A DNA stretch of 64,000 bases from Desulfurella acetivorans A63 (GTDB lineage: Bacteria > Campylobacterota_A > Desulfurellia > Desulfurellales > Desulfurellaceae), in contig CP007051.1 of the NCBI GenBank assembly GCA_000517565.1, positions 451,171 through 515,170 of the forward strand, given 5' to 3'. The notes under the pieces are model-generated. The model was not told where the DNA came from and did no database searches. It was given only the letters and a program-made list of their open reading frames with translations. How positions within the stretch are numbered: the first letter of the stretch is position 1; every line of letters starts with the position of its first letter. Below are positions 18,338 to 28,528 of this stretch, in pieces. A program made the position numbers and the translations under genes.

Positions 18338-19258
18338 ATGTATGATGTTGTTATTGTAGGAGGCGGTCCAGCTGGTTTAACAGCAGGTATTTATGCAGCA
18401 AGAAGTGGTTTAAAGACAATTATTTTAGAAGAAAAAGTATTCGGTGGACAGATAGTTTTTAGCGCCGATTTAGAAAATTATCCTGGATTTCCAGAAGGTA
18501 TAAGCGGCATGGATATAATAGACAAGTTTTTAGAACAGGCAAAAAAATTTGAAGTTGAAATTAGCTATGATGGTGTTGAGAAGATAGAAAACGATATCTC
18601 TTGCAAAAGAGTAATTCTTACAAATAAAAGCTGTATAACAACAAAAACAATTATTTTAGCAACAGGAGCAAGTGCGGATAGGCTGGGCTGTCCAGGAGAG
18701 GCAAAGTTTATTGGCAAAGGTGTTTCATATTGCGCGACATGCGATGGTGCATTTTTTAAAGGCAAAACAGTTGCCGTAGTAGGTGGTGGTGATTCTGCTT
18801 TAGAAGAAGCTTTGTATTTAGCAAACCTTGTAAAGAAGATATATTTAATTCATAGAAGAGATCAATTTAGGGCTGTAAAAATTTTACAGGATAGAGTAAA
18901 GAAAAATAATAAGATAGAAATTGTATTTGATAGTGTAGTAAAAGAAATTTTAGGCGATAAATTTGTTAAAGGTGTCCTCATTGAGAATGTAAAAACAAAA
19001 CAACAATCAAGATTAGATATAGATGGTATATTTATATACATTGGTCTTACTCCAAACTCAAAATTTGTTTCTGATTTAATACAAACAGATGAGTATGGCT
19101 ACATAATAACAAATGAAGAAATGGAAACAAACATTCCTGGTATTTTTGCAGCAGGTGATGTTAGAAAAAAATCTCTAAGACAGGTTGTAACAGCCTGCGC
19201 TGATGGTGCTATTGCAGCATCTAATGCTCAAAAATACATAGAAAAAATGAAAGCTTAA
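18338..19258 (+). CDS. trxB: Thioredoxin reductase
   Basis: FAD/NADPH enzyme that re-reduces thioredoxin. 306 residues from ATG 18338, which follows AAGGGG; an upstream in-frame TTG would lie in the terminator hairpin and is rejected. FAD site VGGGPAGL, redox pair CATC (Cys132, Cys135), NADPH site VGGGDSALEEA, and the C-terminal FAD-binding segment GIFAAGDVR. Converges on cmk with a four-base overlap. Confidence 0.96.
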   Translation: MYDVVIVGGGPAGLTAGIYAARSGLKTIILEEKVFGGQIVFSADLENYPGFPEGISGMDIIDKFLEQAKKFEVEISYDGVEKIENDISCKRVILTNKSCITTKTIILATGASADRLGCPGEAKFIGKGVSYCATCDGAFFKGKTVAVVGGGDSALEEALYLANLVKKIYLIHRRDQFRAVKILQDRVKKNNKIEIVFDSVVKEILGDKFVKGVLIENVKTKQQSRLDIDGIFIYIGLTPNSKFVSDLIQTDEYGYIITNEEMETNIPGIFAAGDVRKKSLRQVVTACADGAIAASNAQKYIEKMKA

Positions 19259-19869
19259 AAGTAGCTTTTTATTTTATTGTAAACTTCTTCTACAGATAAA
19301 AACGTTGTATCTATTATTATTGCCCCTTTCGGTACAACAAGAGGGGCAATTTTTCTTTGCGTATCCTGCTCGTCTCTACAGGATAGGGATTTTATGGATT
19401 GACTATAGTCAACGCTTAATTCTTTTGATCGTCTTTTGGCTCTTTCTTCTAACTTTGCATCTAAATAGAATTTTATGTTTGCATTTGGAAAAATTACACT
19501 TCCAGCATCTCGACCATCGATAACAAATTTTCCTTCTTGAGCAATTGTCCTTGCTAGTTTATTGACAAAATCCCTTACAAATTCATTTTTAGCTATTGTT
19601 GAAGCTTTTTTTGCAATATCTTCGCTAAGTATTATATCATTTAAAATTTTGCCTTTATATATAAATAATACTTGCAAATTCTCAATTTTAAAATCAAGTT
19701 CCAATTTATTTAATTCTTCTTCGGTAACTTCTTTTAGAATATAAGCGATGCTTCTGTAAATTTTACCTGTATCTATATGCACAAATCCATCATTAATAGA
19801 GAGCATTTTGCAAATTGTACTTTTGCCAGCTCCACTTGGACCATCTATCGTAATAATAAAACTAGACAT
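19255..19869 (-). CDS. cmk: Cytidylate kinase
   Basis: Phosphorylates CMP/dCMP with ATP. 204 residues; P-loop IDGPSGAGKSTI, DGRDAGSVIFPNA and the basic RRSKEL segment identify it. It overlaps the end of tyrA by 8 bases. The order hisC-tyrA-cmk is shared with other delta/epsilon-type bacteria, and the three are one operon here. Confidence 0.93.
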   Translation of the reverse strand: MSSFIITIDGPSGAGKSTICKMLSINDGFVHIDTGKIYRSIAYILKEVTEEELNKLELDFKIENLQVLFIYKGKILNDIILSEDIAKKASTIAKNEFVRDFVNKLARTIAQEGKFVIDGRDAGSVIFPNANIKFYLDAKLEERAKRRSKELSVDYSQSIKSLSCRDEQDTQRKIAPLVVPKGAIIIDTTFLSVEEVYNKIKSYF

Positions 19870-20710
19870 CCAAATTCTCTTTAAACAATCTTATATTTTT
19901 AAGTATTTGAATTAACTCTTGTTCTTCGTTGTTTTTTATTGCGTCTTTTAGTATCAGTAAATTTTGAATATATTCGTCTATAGCGTTAATCATATTGCTT
20001 TGATTTAAAAGAAAAATATCGCACCACATTTTTTCATTTGATTTTGCTATACGCGTAAAATCTTTAAACCCACCACCAATAAAACCGTACGCTTCATCAT
20101 CTTCTTTTTTTTGCCTGATAAGATTTACGAGACTATAGGCAATAGCATGGGGTAGATGACTAACATATGCAAATACCTTATCGTGTTTGTCTGCATCCAT
20201 ATATTTTACTTTCATATTAATTGTTTTTGCAAATTCTTCAACTTTTTTTTCTGCAAAACTAATATTATTAATTGGTGTTATTATAAAGTATTTATCATCA
20301 AAAAGCTGTCTGAAAGCAGATTTGGGTCCAAAGTTTTCTGTGCCGGCAATTGGGTGCGTGGGTACGTATGCTATTGTTTTTGGTATGTAATTTTTAATAG
20401 AATCAATAATAGGTTTTTTGATACTTGCAACATCTATAACAATAGTGTTTTCTTTTAATACTTCAAATAACTGTATTACAACATGTGCAGTTTGTGATGG
20501 TGGTACACTTACAATTACAAAGTCGCAGATTGAAAAAGATTTATATGAGTTTGCACCAATATCTATAAGCTCTAAATTTAATGCATCATCTAGGTTTTCC
20601 TGGTTGTTATCATAACCTATGATTATCTTTGAAAGCTTTTTATGTTTAATTGCAAGACCCAAAGAGCCACCTATTAATCCGAGTCCAACAATGCCAATGG
20701 TATTAAACAT
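19862..20710 (-). CDS. tyrA: Prephenate dehydrogenase
   Basis: Oxidative decarboxylation of prephenate (or arogenate) on the way to tyrosine. 282 residues from the ATG at 20710, placed just after the Rossmann-start logic: GIVGLGLIGGSLG occupies residues 5-17; a longer frame upstream lies within hisC and is rejected. Other marks are THPIAGTENFGPKSA and AYVSHLPHAIAYSLV. No chorismate mutase or ACT domain is present. Overlaps hisC by 8 bases. Confidence 0.9.
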   Translation of the reverse strand: MFNTIGIVGLGLIGGSLGLAIKHKKLSKIIIGYDNNQENLDDALNLELIDIGANSYKSFSICDFVIVSVPPSQTAHVVIQLFEVLKENTIVIDVASIKKPIIDSIKNYIPKTIAYVPTHPIAGTENFGPKSAFRQLFDDKYFIITPINNISFAEKKVEEFAKTINMKVKYMDADKHDKVFAYVSHLPHAIAYSLVNLIRQKKEDDEAYGFIGGGFKDFTRIAKSNEKMWCDIFLLNQSNMINAIDEYIQNLLILKDAIKNNEEQELIQILKNIRLFKENLDV

Positions 20711-21791
20711 GCAAAACCTTTTTAAGTTTTTGTATAAAAATTTCATTTTCTTTTTGGGTTCCAACTGTGACTCTTAAGAAATTATTGTAACCGTAAGGTT
20801 TCATACTTCTTACAATAACACCTTCTTTTAATAAATTTTCATAAACTATTGAAGCATCAATTGGTGTTGAAAATAAAATAAAATTAGCAAAGGTGGGTAC
20901 ATAGAATAGGTTTAATTTATTGAATTGCTCGTATAGAAATTGTTTTCCTTCTTCGTTAGTTTTTATACTTTTTTTTAAGTGTTCTTTGTCATCAAGGGCG
21001 GCAATCGCCGCTGCTTGTGCTACAATATTTACATTAAAAGGTGGTCTTACCCGATTAAGTGTTTGAATAATAAACTCGTTTGCAATACCATAGCCAATTC
21101 TTAAGCCAGCTAGCGCATATGCTTTGGAAAAGGTTCTTAAAATTATAACATTTTCTTTTTTATAAAGATCAAGTAATTCTTTGTAATGCGTTGAAGGCTT
21201 TGCGTATTCATAGTAAGCTTCATCTATTACAATAAGCGTGTCTTTTGATGCTTTGTTTATAATTTTTAATATGTCATCTAGTCCTGTAAGTGTTCCTGTT
21301 GGGTTATTTGGAGTATTAATGAAAATAATTCTTGTATTTTCGTTAATATGTTTAATCAAGTTATCAATATCGTATGCAAAATTTTTTAACGGAAGCTCTA
21401 TAATTTTTTTGTTAAAAGCCATACCAATTATACGGTATTCTATAAAAGTAGGGTAGCAGTATAATATTTCATCGTTTTGATTGGTAGCAAATGCTTTGTA
21501 TAATAGTTCTATTATTTCGTCTGAACCGTTTCCAAATATCAGATTTTTTTCACTAACGCCTAAGTGTTTAGCTAATTTTTGTGTTAAATAATAGGCATTG
21601 CCATCTGGGTACAAATTTACATTAACTGCTATTTTACAAATTGTTTCGATAACTTTTTTTGATGGTCCAAGAGGATTCTCGTTTGAAGCGAGTTTTATTA
21701 CATCGCTTAATCCTAAGTCTCTTTGTAATTCTTCTATAGGTTTACCACCTTCGTAAGGTGTAATTTTTAAAAGATAGTCAGCTACTTTCAT
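20703..21791 (-). CDS. hisC: Histidinol-phosphate aminotransferase family
   Basis: PLP-dependent class I/II aminotransferase, 362 residues. The PLP lysine is in TFSKAYALAGLRIGYG; NTPNNPTG, IDEAYYEY and SNENPLGPS are also present. Next to tyrA, the enzyme may also transaminate aromatic keto acids; sequence alone does not separate the two. SD GGAGGC precedes ATG. Confidence 0.9.
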   Translation of the reverse strand: MKVADYLLKITPYEGGKPIEELQRDLGLSDVIKLASNENPLGPSKKVIETICKIAVNVNLYPDGNAYYLTQKLAKHLGVSEKNLIFGNGSDEIIELLYKAFATNQNDEILYCYPTFIEYRIIGMAFNKKIIELPLKNFAYDIDNLIKHINENTRIIFINTPNNPTGTLTGLDDILKIINKASKDTLIVIDEAYYEYAKPSTHYKELLDLYKKENVIILRTFSKAYALAGLRIGYGIANEFIIQTLNRVRPPFNVNIVAQAAAIAALDDKEHLKKSIKTNEEGKQFLYEQFNKLNLFYVPTFANFILFSTPIDASIVYENLLKEGVIVRSMKPYGYNNFLRVTVGTQKENEIFIQKLKKVLHV

Positions 21792-21853
21792 TATTTGCCT
21801 CCTTTTTTATTTATACAATGTAGCGTATTTTTTTGCAACAAAAATTGCAATAG

Positions 21854-21881
21854 TTGATTATTTATTTATTTGGTATATAAT
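21854..21881 (+). promoter_or_regulatory. Promoter of the DUF5752-treT operon
   Basis: TTGATT (21854-21859), 16-base spacer, consensus TATAAT (21876-21881). The SD TTGGAG and ATG 21905 follow at normal distances. Confidence 0.65.
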
Positions 21882-21904
21882 GTGAAACTGTATTGGAGAT
21901 GGTT

Positions 21905-22558
21905 ATGGAAAGTAATATTTTACCTTTTGAGATAAAAGATTGTTCTATTTTATCGATTGCAACAGGCAAACATGCACTTAACACAAAAGAATTATTTACG
22001 CAGTTATTGAATATTGATACAGATTCTATTTACTATCATTTTTGGGGTAAGTTGCTTCGCACATCTTTTAGTACACCCGAATTTAACAATGACTTTGCTC
22101 AATGGATAGCAGAACAAATTCATGATAAAGCTTTAGCAGAAAAGTTATCTGTTTTGCAGCCACAAGATTTTGGTTCTATTGATGATTTGCGTCAGGAGCT
22201 ACTTGACATTATACAAAATTCTCTAGAACAAAATACAGTTTTAATGTATACCAACGCCCAGGAGCCTTTTTATTTTTTAAAGCTTGGTATGGTTGTATTT
22301 AGTACAACTAAGATAGTAAATGAGCCCAGGGGTTTTTTAGATGCAATCGATGAATTGTCTTATGGTTCTTTGTACTTTCATTTCATTGATGCAAGAAGAA
22401 GAACGCCAAATCATCGTGACGATTTTTCAAACTGGATAGCATTGTTTGATGGGTATGAAGAGCTTGTTGATATGATAATTAATATCGATCCGTTTTTTTT
22501 GCCATTATCTAAATTAAAAGAAAAGATATCAAAAATTTTTAATATGTATTTTAAATGA
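21905..22558 (+). CDS. DUF5752 family protein, trehalose-locus associated
   Basis: 217 residues from ATG 21905, chosen for its distance from GGAG; ATG 21899 and TTG 21893 are in frame. The chain shows two related halves (SIYYHFWGKLLRT... and SLYFHFIDARRRT...), each with a YxHF core and a following D/N-F..W region, suggesting an internal duplication. I recognise this as the DUF5752 type that commonly sits next to trehalose synthase genes; its biochemical role is not known to me. Eight bases separate it from treT. Confidence 0.75.
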   Translation: MESNILPFEIKDCSILSIATGKHALNTKELFTQLLNIDTDSIYYHFWGKLLRTSFSTPEFNNDFAQWIAEQIHDKALAEKLSVLQPQDFGSIDDLRQELLDIIQNSLEQNTVLMYTNAQEPFYFLKLGMVVFSTTKIVNEPRGFLDAIDELSYGSLYFHFIDARRRTPNHRDDFSNWIALFDGYEELVDMIINIDPFFLPLSKLKEKISKIFNMYFK

Positions 22559-22566
22559 GGATTTAA

Positions 22567-23796
22567 ATGCTTTCCGAATTAGAATCAATAGTAGGTATAA
22601 GTGAAATAGATCATCTGGTTAAATTATCAAGGTTTTTACAAGGAAAAAAAATTGTTCATATAAATTCAACAAAAATTGGTGGTGGTGTGGCAGAATTATT
22701 GACAAATATATTGCCGCTAAAACATGAGTTAGGTCTGGACGCTACATGGGAAATTGTTGTTGGTCAATCCGATTTTTACAAATGTACAAAAATGTTTCAT
22801 AATTTATTACAAGGAGTTAAAAATCAGATAGTGCCAGATACACTACTTAAAGTGTATGAACAAACAAATGAAGAAAACGCTCAAAGGTTATATGATTTAC
22901 TAAATGAAGCAGATTTTGTTTTTATTCATGATCCGCAACCAGCAGCATTGATAAAGTTTTTTCCAAACAGAAAAGGAAAGTGGATATGGAGATGCCATAT
23001 TGATATTTCAAGGCCAAATAGACAGGTATGGAAGTTTCTTAAGCAATTTGTTATCCATTACGATGCAAGTATTTTTTCATTAGTTGATTTTGCAAGAAGT
23101 TTGCCTAATCCTCAATATATAATTGCTCCAAGCATAAATCCATTAAGTGACAAAAATAAAGATTTAAATAAAGAAGATATAGAAAAGGTCTATACAGAAT
23201 TTAATATAGACCCTTCAAGACCTGTATTATTACAAGTTTCACGCTTTGATAGATTTAAAGATCCAATAGGCGTAATTAGCGCTTACAAGTTGGTAAAAAA
23301 ATCTATTCCATCTATACAGCTTATTTTGGCAGGTGGAAGTGCAGATGATGATCCAGAAGGTAGTATTGTATTAGAAGAAACGCTTACTGCTGCAAACTCT
23401 GATAAAGATATACATGTTTTGTCATTACCGCCTGATGCCAATATTACAATTAATGCGCTTCAAAGAGCAGCTGATATTGTTATACAAAAATCAACAAAAG
23501 AAGGTTTTGGTTTAACAGTTACAGAATCATTGTGGAAAAGTAAACCTGTTATTGGTGGTAACACAGGTGGCATAAGACTTCAGGTTATAGATAACTATAA
23601 TGGTTTTTTAGTTAATACACCAGAAGGAGCAGCACTTAGAATCAAACAGCTTTTAAGTGATGATGATTTATTTAAAAGACTTAAAAGAAAAGGCAGAGAG
23701 TTTGTAAAAGATAATTTTCTAATTACCAGACATGTCAGAGAGTATCTAACTTTACTTGTTATTTTGGAACAGTCTCGTGCAACAGTTGTTTTATGA
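22567..23796 (+). CDS. treT: Trehalose glycosyltransferring synthase TreT-like (GT4)
   Basis: 409-residue GT-B glycosyltransferase. Seen: N-terminal INSTKIGGGVAELL, FIHDPQPAALI, WRCHIDIS, LQVSRFDRFKDPIGVI and C-terminal EGFGLTVTESLWKSKPVIGG with the E-x7-E donor motif. This matches the TreT family, which makes trehalose from an NDP-glucose and glucose (reversibly). The DUF5752 gene upstream and the otsAB-type gene converging from downstream support trehalose metabolism. Confidence 0.85.
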   Translation: MLSELESIVGISEIDHLVKLSRFLQGKKIVHINSTKIGGGVAELLTNILPLKHELGLDATWEIVVGQSDFYKCTKMFHNLLQGVKNQIVPDTLLKVYEQTNEENAQRLYDLLNEADFVFIHDPQPAALIKFFPNRKGKWIWRCHIDISRPNRQVWKFLKQFVIHYDASIFSLVDFARSLPNPQYIIAPSINPLSDKNKDLNKEDIEKVYTEFNIDPSRPVLLQVSRFDRFKDPIGVISAYKLVKKSIPSIQLILAGGSADDDPEGSIVLEETLTAANSDKDIHVLSLPPDANITINALQRAADIVIQKSTKEGFGLTVTESLWKSKPVIGGNTGGIRLQVIDNYNGFLVNTPEGAALRIKQLLSDDDLFKRLKRKGREFVKDNFLITRHVREYLTLLVILEQSRATVVL

Positions 23797-25992
23797 GACA
23801 GTAGTATTAATAAGTTTTTCTAATAATTTTATTACATGCTGAGGGCTTTTTATATTGTATTTTGCCAGAGTTGAAATTTCACCAACCTTTATTGTAATTG
23901 CATTTTCTGGCAAAACTTTAAACATGTCTTCGTCTGTATAATCATCACCTATTGCAAGCATAAAATCATAGCTTTTTAAGTTAAAAATTTCTGCAACGCA
24001 ATGTTTGCCTATATTTGCGGGTTTTATCTCAAGAATTTTATTTCCTTTATGAACCTTAAGGTTTGTATTTGCCACAAAGTTTTGGAGATGACCATTTAAT
24101 TCGGGTATAAATGTTGACTGAGTTTGAGGATCAGTGTTTCTATAGTGAAAAACAATAGAAAATGTTTTATTTTCTATAAAAGAACCTGGCAATCTATCAC
24201 TGTATAATTTTAAGATATTTATAATTGCATTTTTCCAACTTTTGTCAATATTATTTTGATATAACTTCCAATTTGAATTAGGATATTTATAAAAAGCTCC
24301 ATGTTCTGCTACAATAGCAATGTTTAAGTTTTCAAACCATTGTTGAAGTGTATCTTTATCTCTGCCACTTACTATTACAATAGTATTATTTTCTTGAGTT
24401 AACCGATGTATCAAGTGAATTAATTCTTTTGTTGGCACAGCCTCTTTAGGTGAATTTACAAAATCTATAAGTGTTCCATCGTAGTCGAGCATTATTAATC
24501 TTTTTTTTGCTTTAGCATATTCAGAGATAATTTGATTTTCTATTGATTGATTAATGAATTGAGATTCCATTTGTTTTTGCAAAAGAGTGGTTTTATTTAA
24601 TTCATTTAAATAATCACTAACCCATCTAAATACATTGTATCTACTAATGCGCTCCTGCATTTTTTCTATCCTTTGGCTTTGTTCTTCTTTGGACATATCA
24701 AGAGCTTTTTTTATAGCTTCACCAATTTCTTCTATACTGTTTGGGTTAATAATTAAAGCTTCCAATAATTCTTTTGCTGACCCAGCCATTTCACTAAGTA
24801 TTAAAACACCGTTTTTTTCTTGTTTGCTTGCAATAAACTCTTTTGCGACAAGATTCATACCATCCCTTAGAGGTGTTACAAGCATTATGTCGCTTGCACT
24901 ATAAAATGAAACAAGATTTTCAAAATCAAGTGAGCCAAATTTATATACAATTGGAGTCCATTCAACAGTACTAAATTTTCCATTTATTCGCCCTATTGTT
25001 TCATCTATTTGTTTTTTCATTTGTTGATAGTGGAAAACACCTATTCGTGAAGGTACAACTACAATTATAAGTGTTATACTTTCTCTCCAGGCGGGGTATT
25101 TATCTAAAAAATATTCAAAACCAAGCAATCTATTTAATATTCCTTTTGTATAATCCAAACGATCGACACTAAAGAGTATCTTTTTATTTTTAAATTGGTT
25201 TTTTATCTCTTGCGTTTTTGATATAACGCTGGGACTTTTTGCAGTTTTGCTAAACTTTAAATAGTCAATGCTTATGGGGTGTGTTCCAACTTTTACAAGC
25301 CTGCCTTTATTGTTTATAACACCCAGATGATTTTCTAAACCTGCAAAGCGTAATGTGGCTCTTAAAAAGTTATCGGTATATTCATGTGTATGAAAACCAA
25401 TTAAATCAGCACCAAGCAGGCCTTCTATAATTTCTATTCTCCACTGAGATGGTAGCAACTGAAAAACTTCATAAGCAGGAAAAGGTATATGCAAGAAAAA
25501 ACCTATAGCTAAAGTAGGGTAACTTTGTCTAAGTAAACTAGGCAAGAGCATAAGATGGTAATCGTGTACCCATATTATATCTTCATTTTCATTTATAATA
25601 TTACTAAGCGCTTTTGCAAATTTTAAATTAACAGATTTGTACATATTGTAATATTCTTTTTCAAAACTTGCAATAGTTGGAAAATAGTGAAATAAAGGCC
25701 AAATCGTTCTATTGCAAAAACCAAGATAGAATTTATCCATTTCTTTTTCCGTAAGAAAAACAGGATAGCAGTGTATATTTTGAAGTGAGTTTGTTATTTC
25801 ATCTTGCTCTGATTTTATTGTTGTACCTATACCAGGCCAACCTACCCATGTGTAAGAAAGTTCAGTAATTTTTTCAGTGTAGGCTCCAATACTTGTTGCA
25901 AGACCACCTGCACTTTTTTGAAATTTATTATTATTTTTCTTATCTTTTGTAATGCTTACCGGTAATCTATTTGATACTATAACTATCCTCAT
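23791..25992 (-). CDS. Bifunctional trehalose-6-phosphate synthase/phosphatase (OtsA-OtsB fusion)
   Basis: 733 residues. Residues about 1-470 are GT20: SNRLPVSI, GGLATSIG, WVHDYHLMLLPSLLR, GFHTHEYTDNFLR, DRLDYTKGILNRL and LRDGMNLVAKEFIA. Residues about 490-733 are a HAD phosphatase with nucleophile motif MLDYDGTLIDF, VSGRDK and GDDYTDEDMF. Together they make trehalose from UDP-glucose and glucose-6-phosphate in one chain. The start overlaps mscS by four bases, coupling solute synthesis with a pressure-release channel. Converges on treT with a six-base overlap. Confidence 0.93.
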   Translation of the reverse strand: MRIVIVSNRLPVSITKDKKNNNKFQKSAGGLATSIGAYTEKITELSYTWVGWPGIGTTIKSEQDEITNSLQNIHCYPVFLTEKEMDKFYLGFCNRTIWPLFHYFPTIASFEKEYYNMYKSVNLKFAKALSNIINENEDIIWVHDYHLMLLPSLLRQSYPTLAIGFFLHIPFPAYEVFQLLPSQWRIEIIEGLLGADLIGFHTHEYTDNFLRATLRFAGLENHLGVINNKGRLVKVGTHPISIDYLKFSKTAKSPSVISKTQEIKNQFKNKKILFSVDRLDYTKGILNRLLGFEYFLDKYPAWRESITLIIVVVPSRIGVFHYQQMKKQIDETIGRINGKFSTVEWTPIVYKFGSLDFENLVSFYSASDIMLVTPLRDGMNLVAKEFIASKQEKNGVLILSEMAGSAKELLEALIINPNSIEEIGEAIKKALDMSKEEQSQRIEKMQERISRYNVFRWVSDYLNELNKTTLLQKQMESQFINQSIENQIISEYAKAKKRLIMLDYDGTLIDFVNSPKEAVPTKELIHLIHRLTQENNTIVIVSGRDKDTLQQWFENLNIAIVAEHGAFYKYPNSNWKLYQNNIDKSWKNAIINILKLYSDRLPGSFIENKTFSIVFHYRNTDPQTQSTFIPELNGHLQNFVANTNLKVHKGNKILEIKPANIGKHCVAEIFNLKSYDFMLAIGDDYTDEDMFKVLPENAITIKVGEISTLAKYNIKSPQHVIKLLEKLINTTVS

Positions 25993-27038
25993 TTTTCCTC
26001 CAAATAAACAATATTTCTTATTTTTGGTAAGCTTTGCGGTGCTTCATTTTTTATGTATTCAATAAGTTTTTCTCTAACAAGACATCGTAAATTCCATAAA
26101 TCAGAAGAGTTTTTTGCACTAACAAGTGCGCGGACCTGCATAGTTTTGTCATTAGCATCAGTAACTTGAATACCACTTGCAAATTTATCCCAAAGTGGAG
26201 TACTGTTTAAAATATCATTTAAAGCTTTTCTTAACTTTTCAATGTCTATTGAATAATCTAGATATATATACACTGTTCCTAAAAGCTGTGTACTTGTTTT
26301 TGTCCAGTTTTGGAATGATTTTTCAACAAAATAATTGATAGGTATAACCAATCTTCTTAAATCCCAGATTTTCAGTACTACATAAGTTAATGTAATTTCT
26401 TCGACTGTTCCCCATTCTCCTTCTACTATCAAAACATCTCCTATTTTAATTGGTTGACTGATTGCAATTTGAATGCCTGCAAATAGCAAATTAAGTGTTT
26501 TCTGTGCTGCAAATCCAGCAATTATGCCAATAATGCCTGCAGATGTTAAAATTGTTGAGCCTAAGCTTTTTAAAGAACTGAAACTTAAAAAAATTAATGC
26601 CATACAAATTACTGAAATAATAGCTGTGGTAATACTTTTTATAATTTTTAGTTGTGTATTTAATTGTCTTTTGTGGAAATCAGCAATATCTTTTGGTTGT
26701 TTTTCGTTTAAAATATATTCTAAAAAAGATATTGTTCTAATTGACAATATACCAAAAAATAGAACATATAAAATTTGAATAGTTTTTGTAATAATATAAT
26801 CGCTGTTTTCCAATTTAAAATTTATTGCAGAACTAGCTATACTAAATATCAGAATGCTTATTAAAAACCATGAAGGAAAATAAAAATACTTTTTGATTTC
26901 ATTATGAAGTGGAATTTTTTTTGCAATAAATGTATATATTTTACTTATACCTTTAATTAAGATAAAGCCTATAAGGAATGAAAAAATTAATAAACCTAAA
27001 ATTAATAATTTATCGTTAGCTAAAAAATCAGTCATCAT
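25989..27038 (-). CDS. MscS-family mechanosensitive ion channel
   Basis: 349 residues with about four or five N-terminal transmembrane helices and the MscS core: pore helix and beta-domain in GFAAQKTLNLLFAGIQIAIS and QPIKIGDVLIVEGEWGTVEEI, then IPINYFVEKSFQNWT. Opens under membrane tension after osmotic downshift. First gene of an operon with the trehalose fusion gene, a sensible osmotic-stress pair. Two tandem ATG codons mark the start; the first is used. Confidence 0.92.
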   Translation of the reverse strand: MMTDFLANDKLLILGLLIFSFLIGFILIKGISKIYTFIAKKIPLHNEIKKYFYFPSWFLISILIFSIASSAINFKLENSDYIITKTIQILYVLFFGILSIRTISFLEYILNEKQPKDIADFHKRQLNTQLKIIKSITTAIISVICMALIFLSFSSLKSLGSTILTSAGIIGIIAGFAAQKTLNLLFAGIQIAISQPIKIGDVLIVEGEWGTVEEITLTYVVLKIWDLRRLVIPINYFVEKSFQNWTKTSTQLLGTVYIYLDYSIDIEKLRKALNDILNSTPLWDKFASGIQVTDANDKTMQVRALVSAKNSSDLWNLRCLVREKLIEYIKNEAPQSLPKIRNIVYLEEK

Positions 27039-27158
27039 TTTTAGTATATTATATTTATTGATTATGTCAACTTTGAAAAAATTAAATTTTTCTGTTGCAT
27101 TTTAGAAAACTATCGGATATAAATTTACTTATAGAAAAATACTTTTTGGAGGTTTTAA

Positions 27159-28007
27159 ATGAAAAAAATTATTTTGATAATCACTGTAATGTTTGTAGTA
27201 CAAATAAACAATGTTTATGCACAAGAAATATCAAATCTAGCAAAATCTATGGCATACTTTCAACAGGCTCAAAGCAGTTATGAACGAAACCAATTTCAAC
27301 AGGCTATTGAAGAATATACGGCAGCTATTGAAGAAAATCCAAATAATTATATGGCATATATAAACAGAGGTATTGTGTTTTTTGAACTTAATAGATACAA
27401 TGAAGCTTTAAAAAACTTCAAAAAAGCGCAAAGCATTGACCCAAACGATCCATATGCTTACTATAATAGTGCAATAGTATACAACGAAATGGCTTCAACT
27501 GCATTAGAAAATGATGATACTTATCTTTACTATAAAAAAGCAAAAGATGAATTAACAAAAGCCATCCAAAATGATCCAAATTTTTATAAGGCATATATAA
27601 ACATAGGTATGGTAAATTATGAATTGGCTTTTTATCAAGACGCCATTAATGACTTTACAAAAGCACTACAGATACAACCACTAAGCTATAAAGCATACTA
27701 TAATCGAGGTATTGTATATTATATTTTAGGCAATTTAATAGCTGCAGAATCTGATTTTACAAATGCGATTGAAATTAATCCAGATTATGCAGATGCTTAT
27801 TTTAATAGAGGTTTGGTTTATAAGCAAAAAAACAATGTAAAAAAAGCTTTGGATGATTTTTACCAAGCAGGTATGCTATACGCAAAAAATTATAAAATAA
27901 AAGAAGCATATGAATGTGCAGATTTAATAAAATCAACAGATGAATTTTCTACACTTCTATATGATTTGAAATCAACAATCACCAAACAAGAAATCTACGG
28001 TAGTTAA
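27159..28007 (+). CDS. Periplasmic tetratricopeptide repeat protein
   Basis: 282 residues: signal peptide (MKKIILIITVMFVV..., cut near AQ at residue 22) and about six TPR units between residues 30 and 240, for example YMAYINRGIVFFELNRYNEALKNF-type helices with the usual small and aromatic positions. TPRs bind partner proteins; no catalytic domain is visible. SD TTGGAGG is present. It stands alone, ending just before the 3' end of ssrA on the other strand, so context gives no role. Confidence 0.85.
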   Translation: MKKIILIITVMFVVQINNVYAQEISNLAKSMAYFQQAQSSYERNQFQQAIEEYTAAIEENPNNYMAYINRGIVFFELNRYNEALKNFKKAQSIDPNDPYAYYNSAIVYNEMASTALENDDTYLYYKKAKDELTKAIQNDPNFYKAYINIGMVNYELAFYQDAINDFTKALQIQPLSYKAYYNRGIVYYILGNLIAAESDFTNAIEINPDYADAYFNRGLVYKQKNNVKKALDDFYQAGMLYAKNYKIKEAYECADLIKSTDEFSTLLYDLKSTITKQEIYGS

Positions 28008-28010
28008 TTT

Positions 28011-28378
<368 letters not shown>

Positions 28379-28396
28379 TTTTTAAGAGGCACATAT

Positions 28397-28424
28397 AATA
28401 TAATAATTTTTTAAAATTTGTCAA
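28397..28424 (-). promoter_or_regulatory. Promoter of ssrA
   Basis: On the minus strand TTGACA (28424-28419), 16-base spacer, TATATT (28402-28397), with transcription expected to begin roughly 20 bases later at the 5' G run of tmRNA. Confidence 0.6.
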
Positions 28425-28440
28425 TATCTTAAAATTTTTA

Positions 28441-28469
28441 TTGACTTTTTATTATTTATGGTTTATTCT
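28441..28469 (+). promoter_or_regulatory. Promoter of the RRM protein gene
   Basis: TTGACT (28441-28446), 17-base spacer, TATTCT (28464-28469). The coding start follows about 60 bases downstream, leaving a leader of roughly 50 bases with GGAG before the GTG. Confidence 0.5.
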
Positions 28470-28528
28470 ATTCATAATTGGTGCATACTATAGGCGCATC
28501 AATAGTAAATTTTTTTGGAGTGTGTTTT

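Noticed and set aside
20156..20458. Overlapping 100- and 67-codon plus-strand frames inside tyrA
   Set aside because: Antisense to a well-conserved gene with no start signals.
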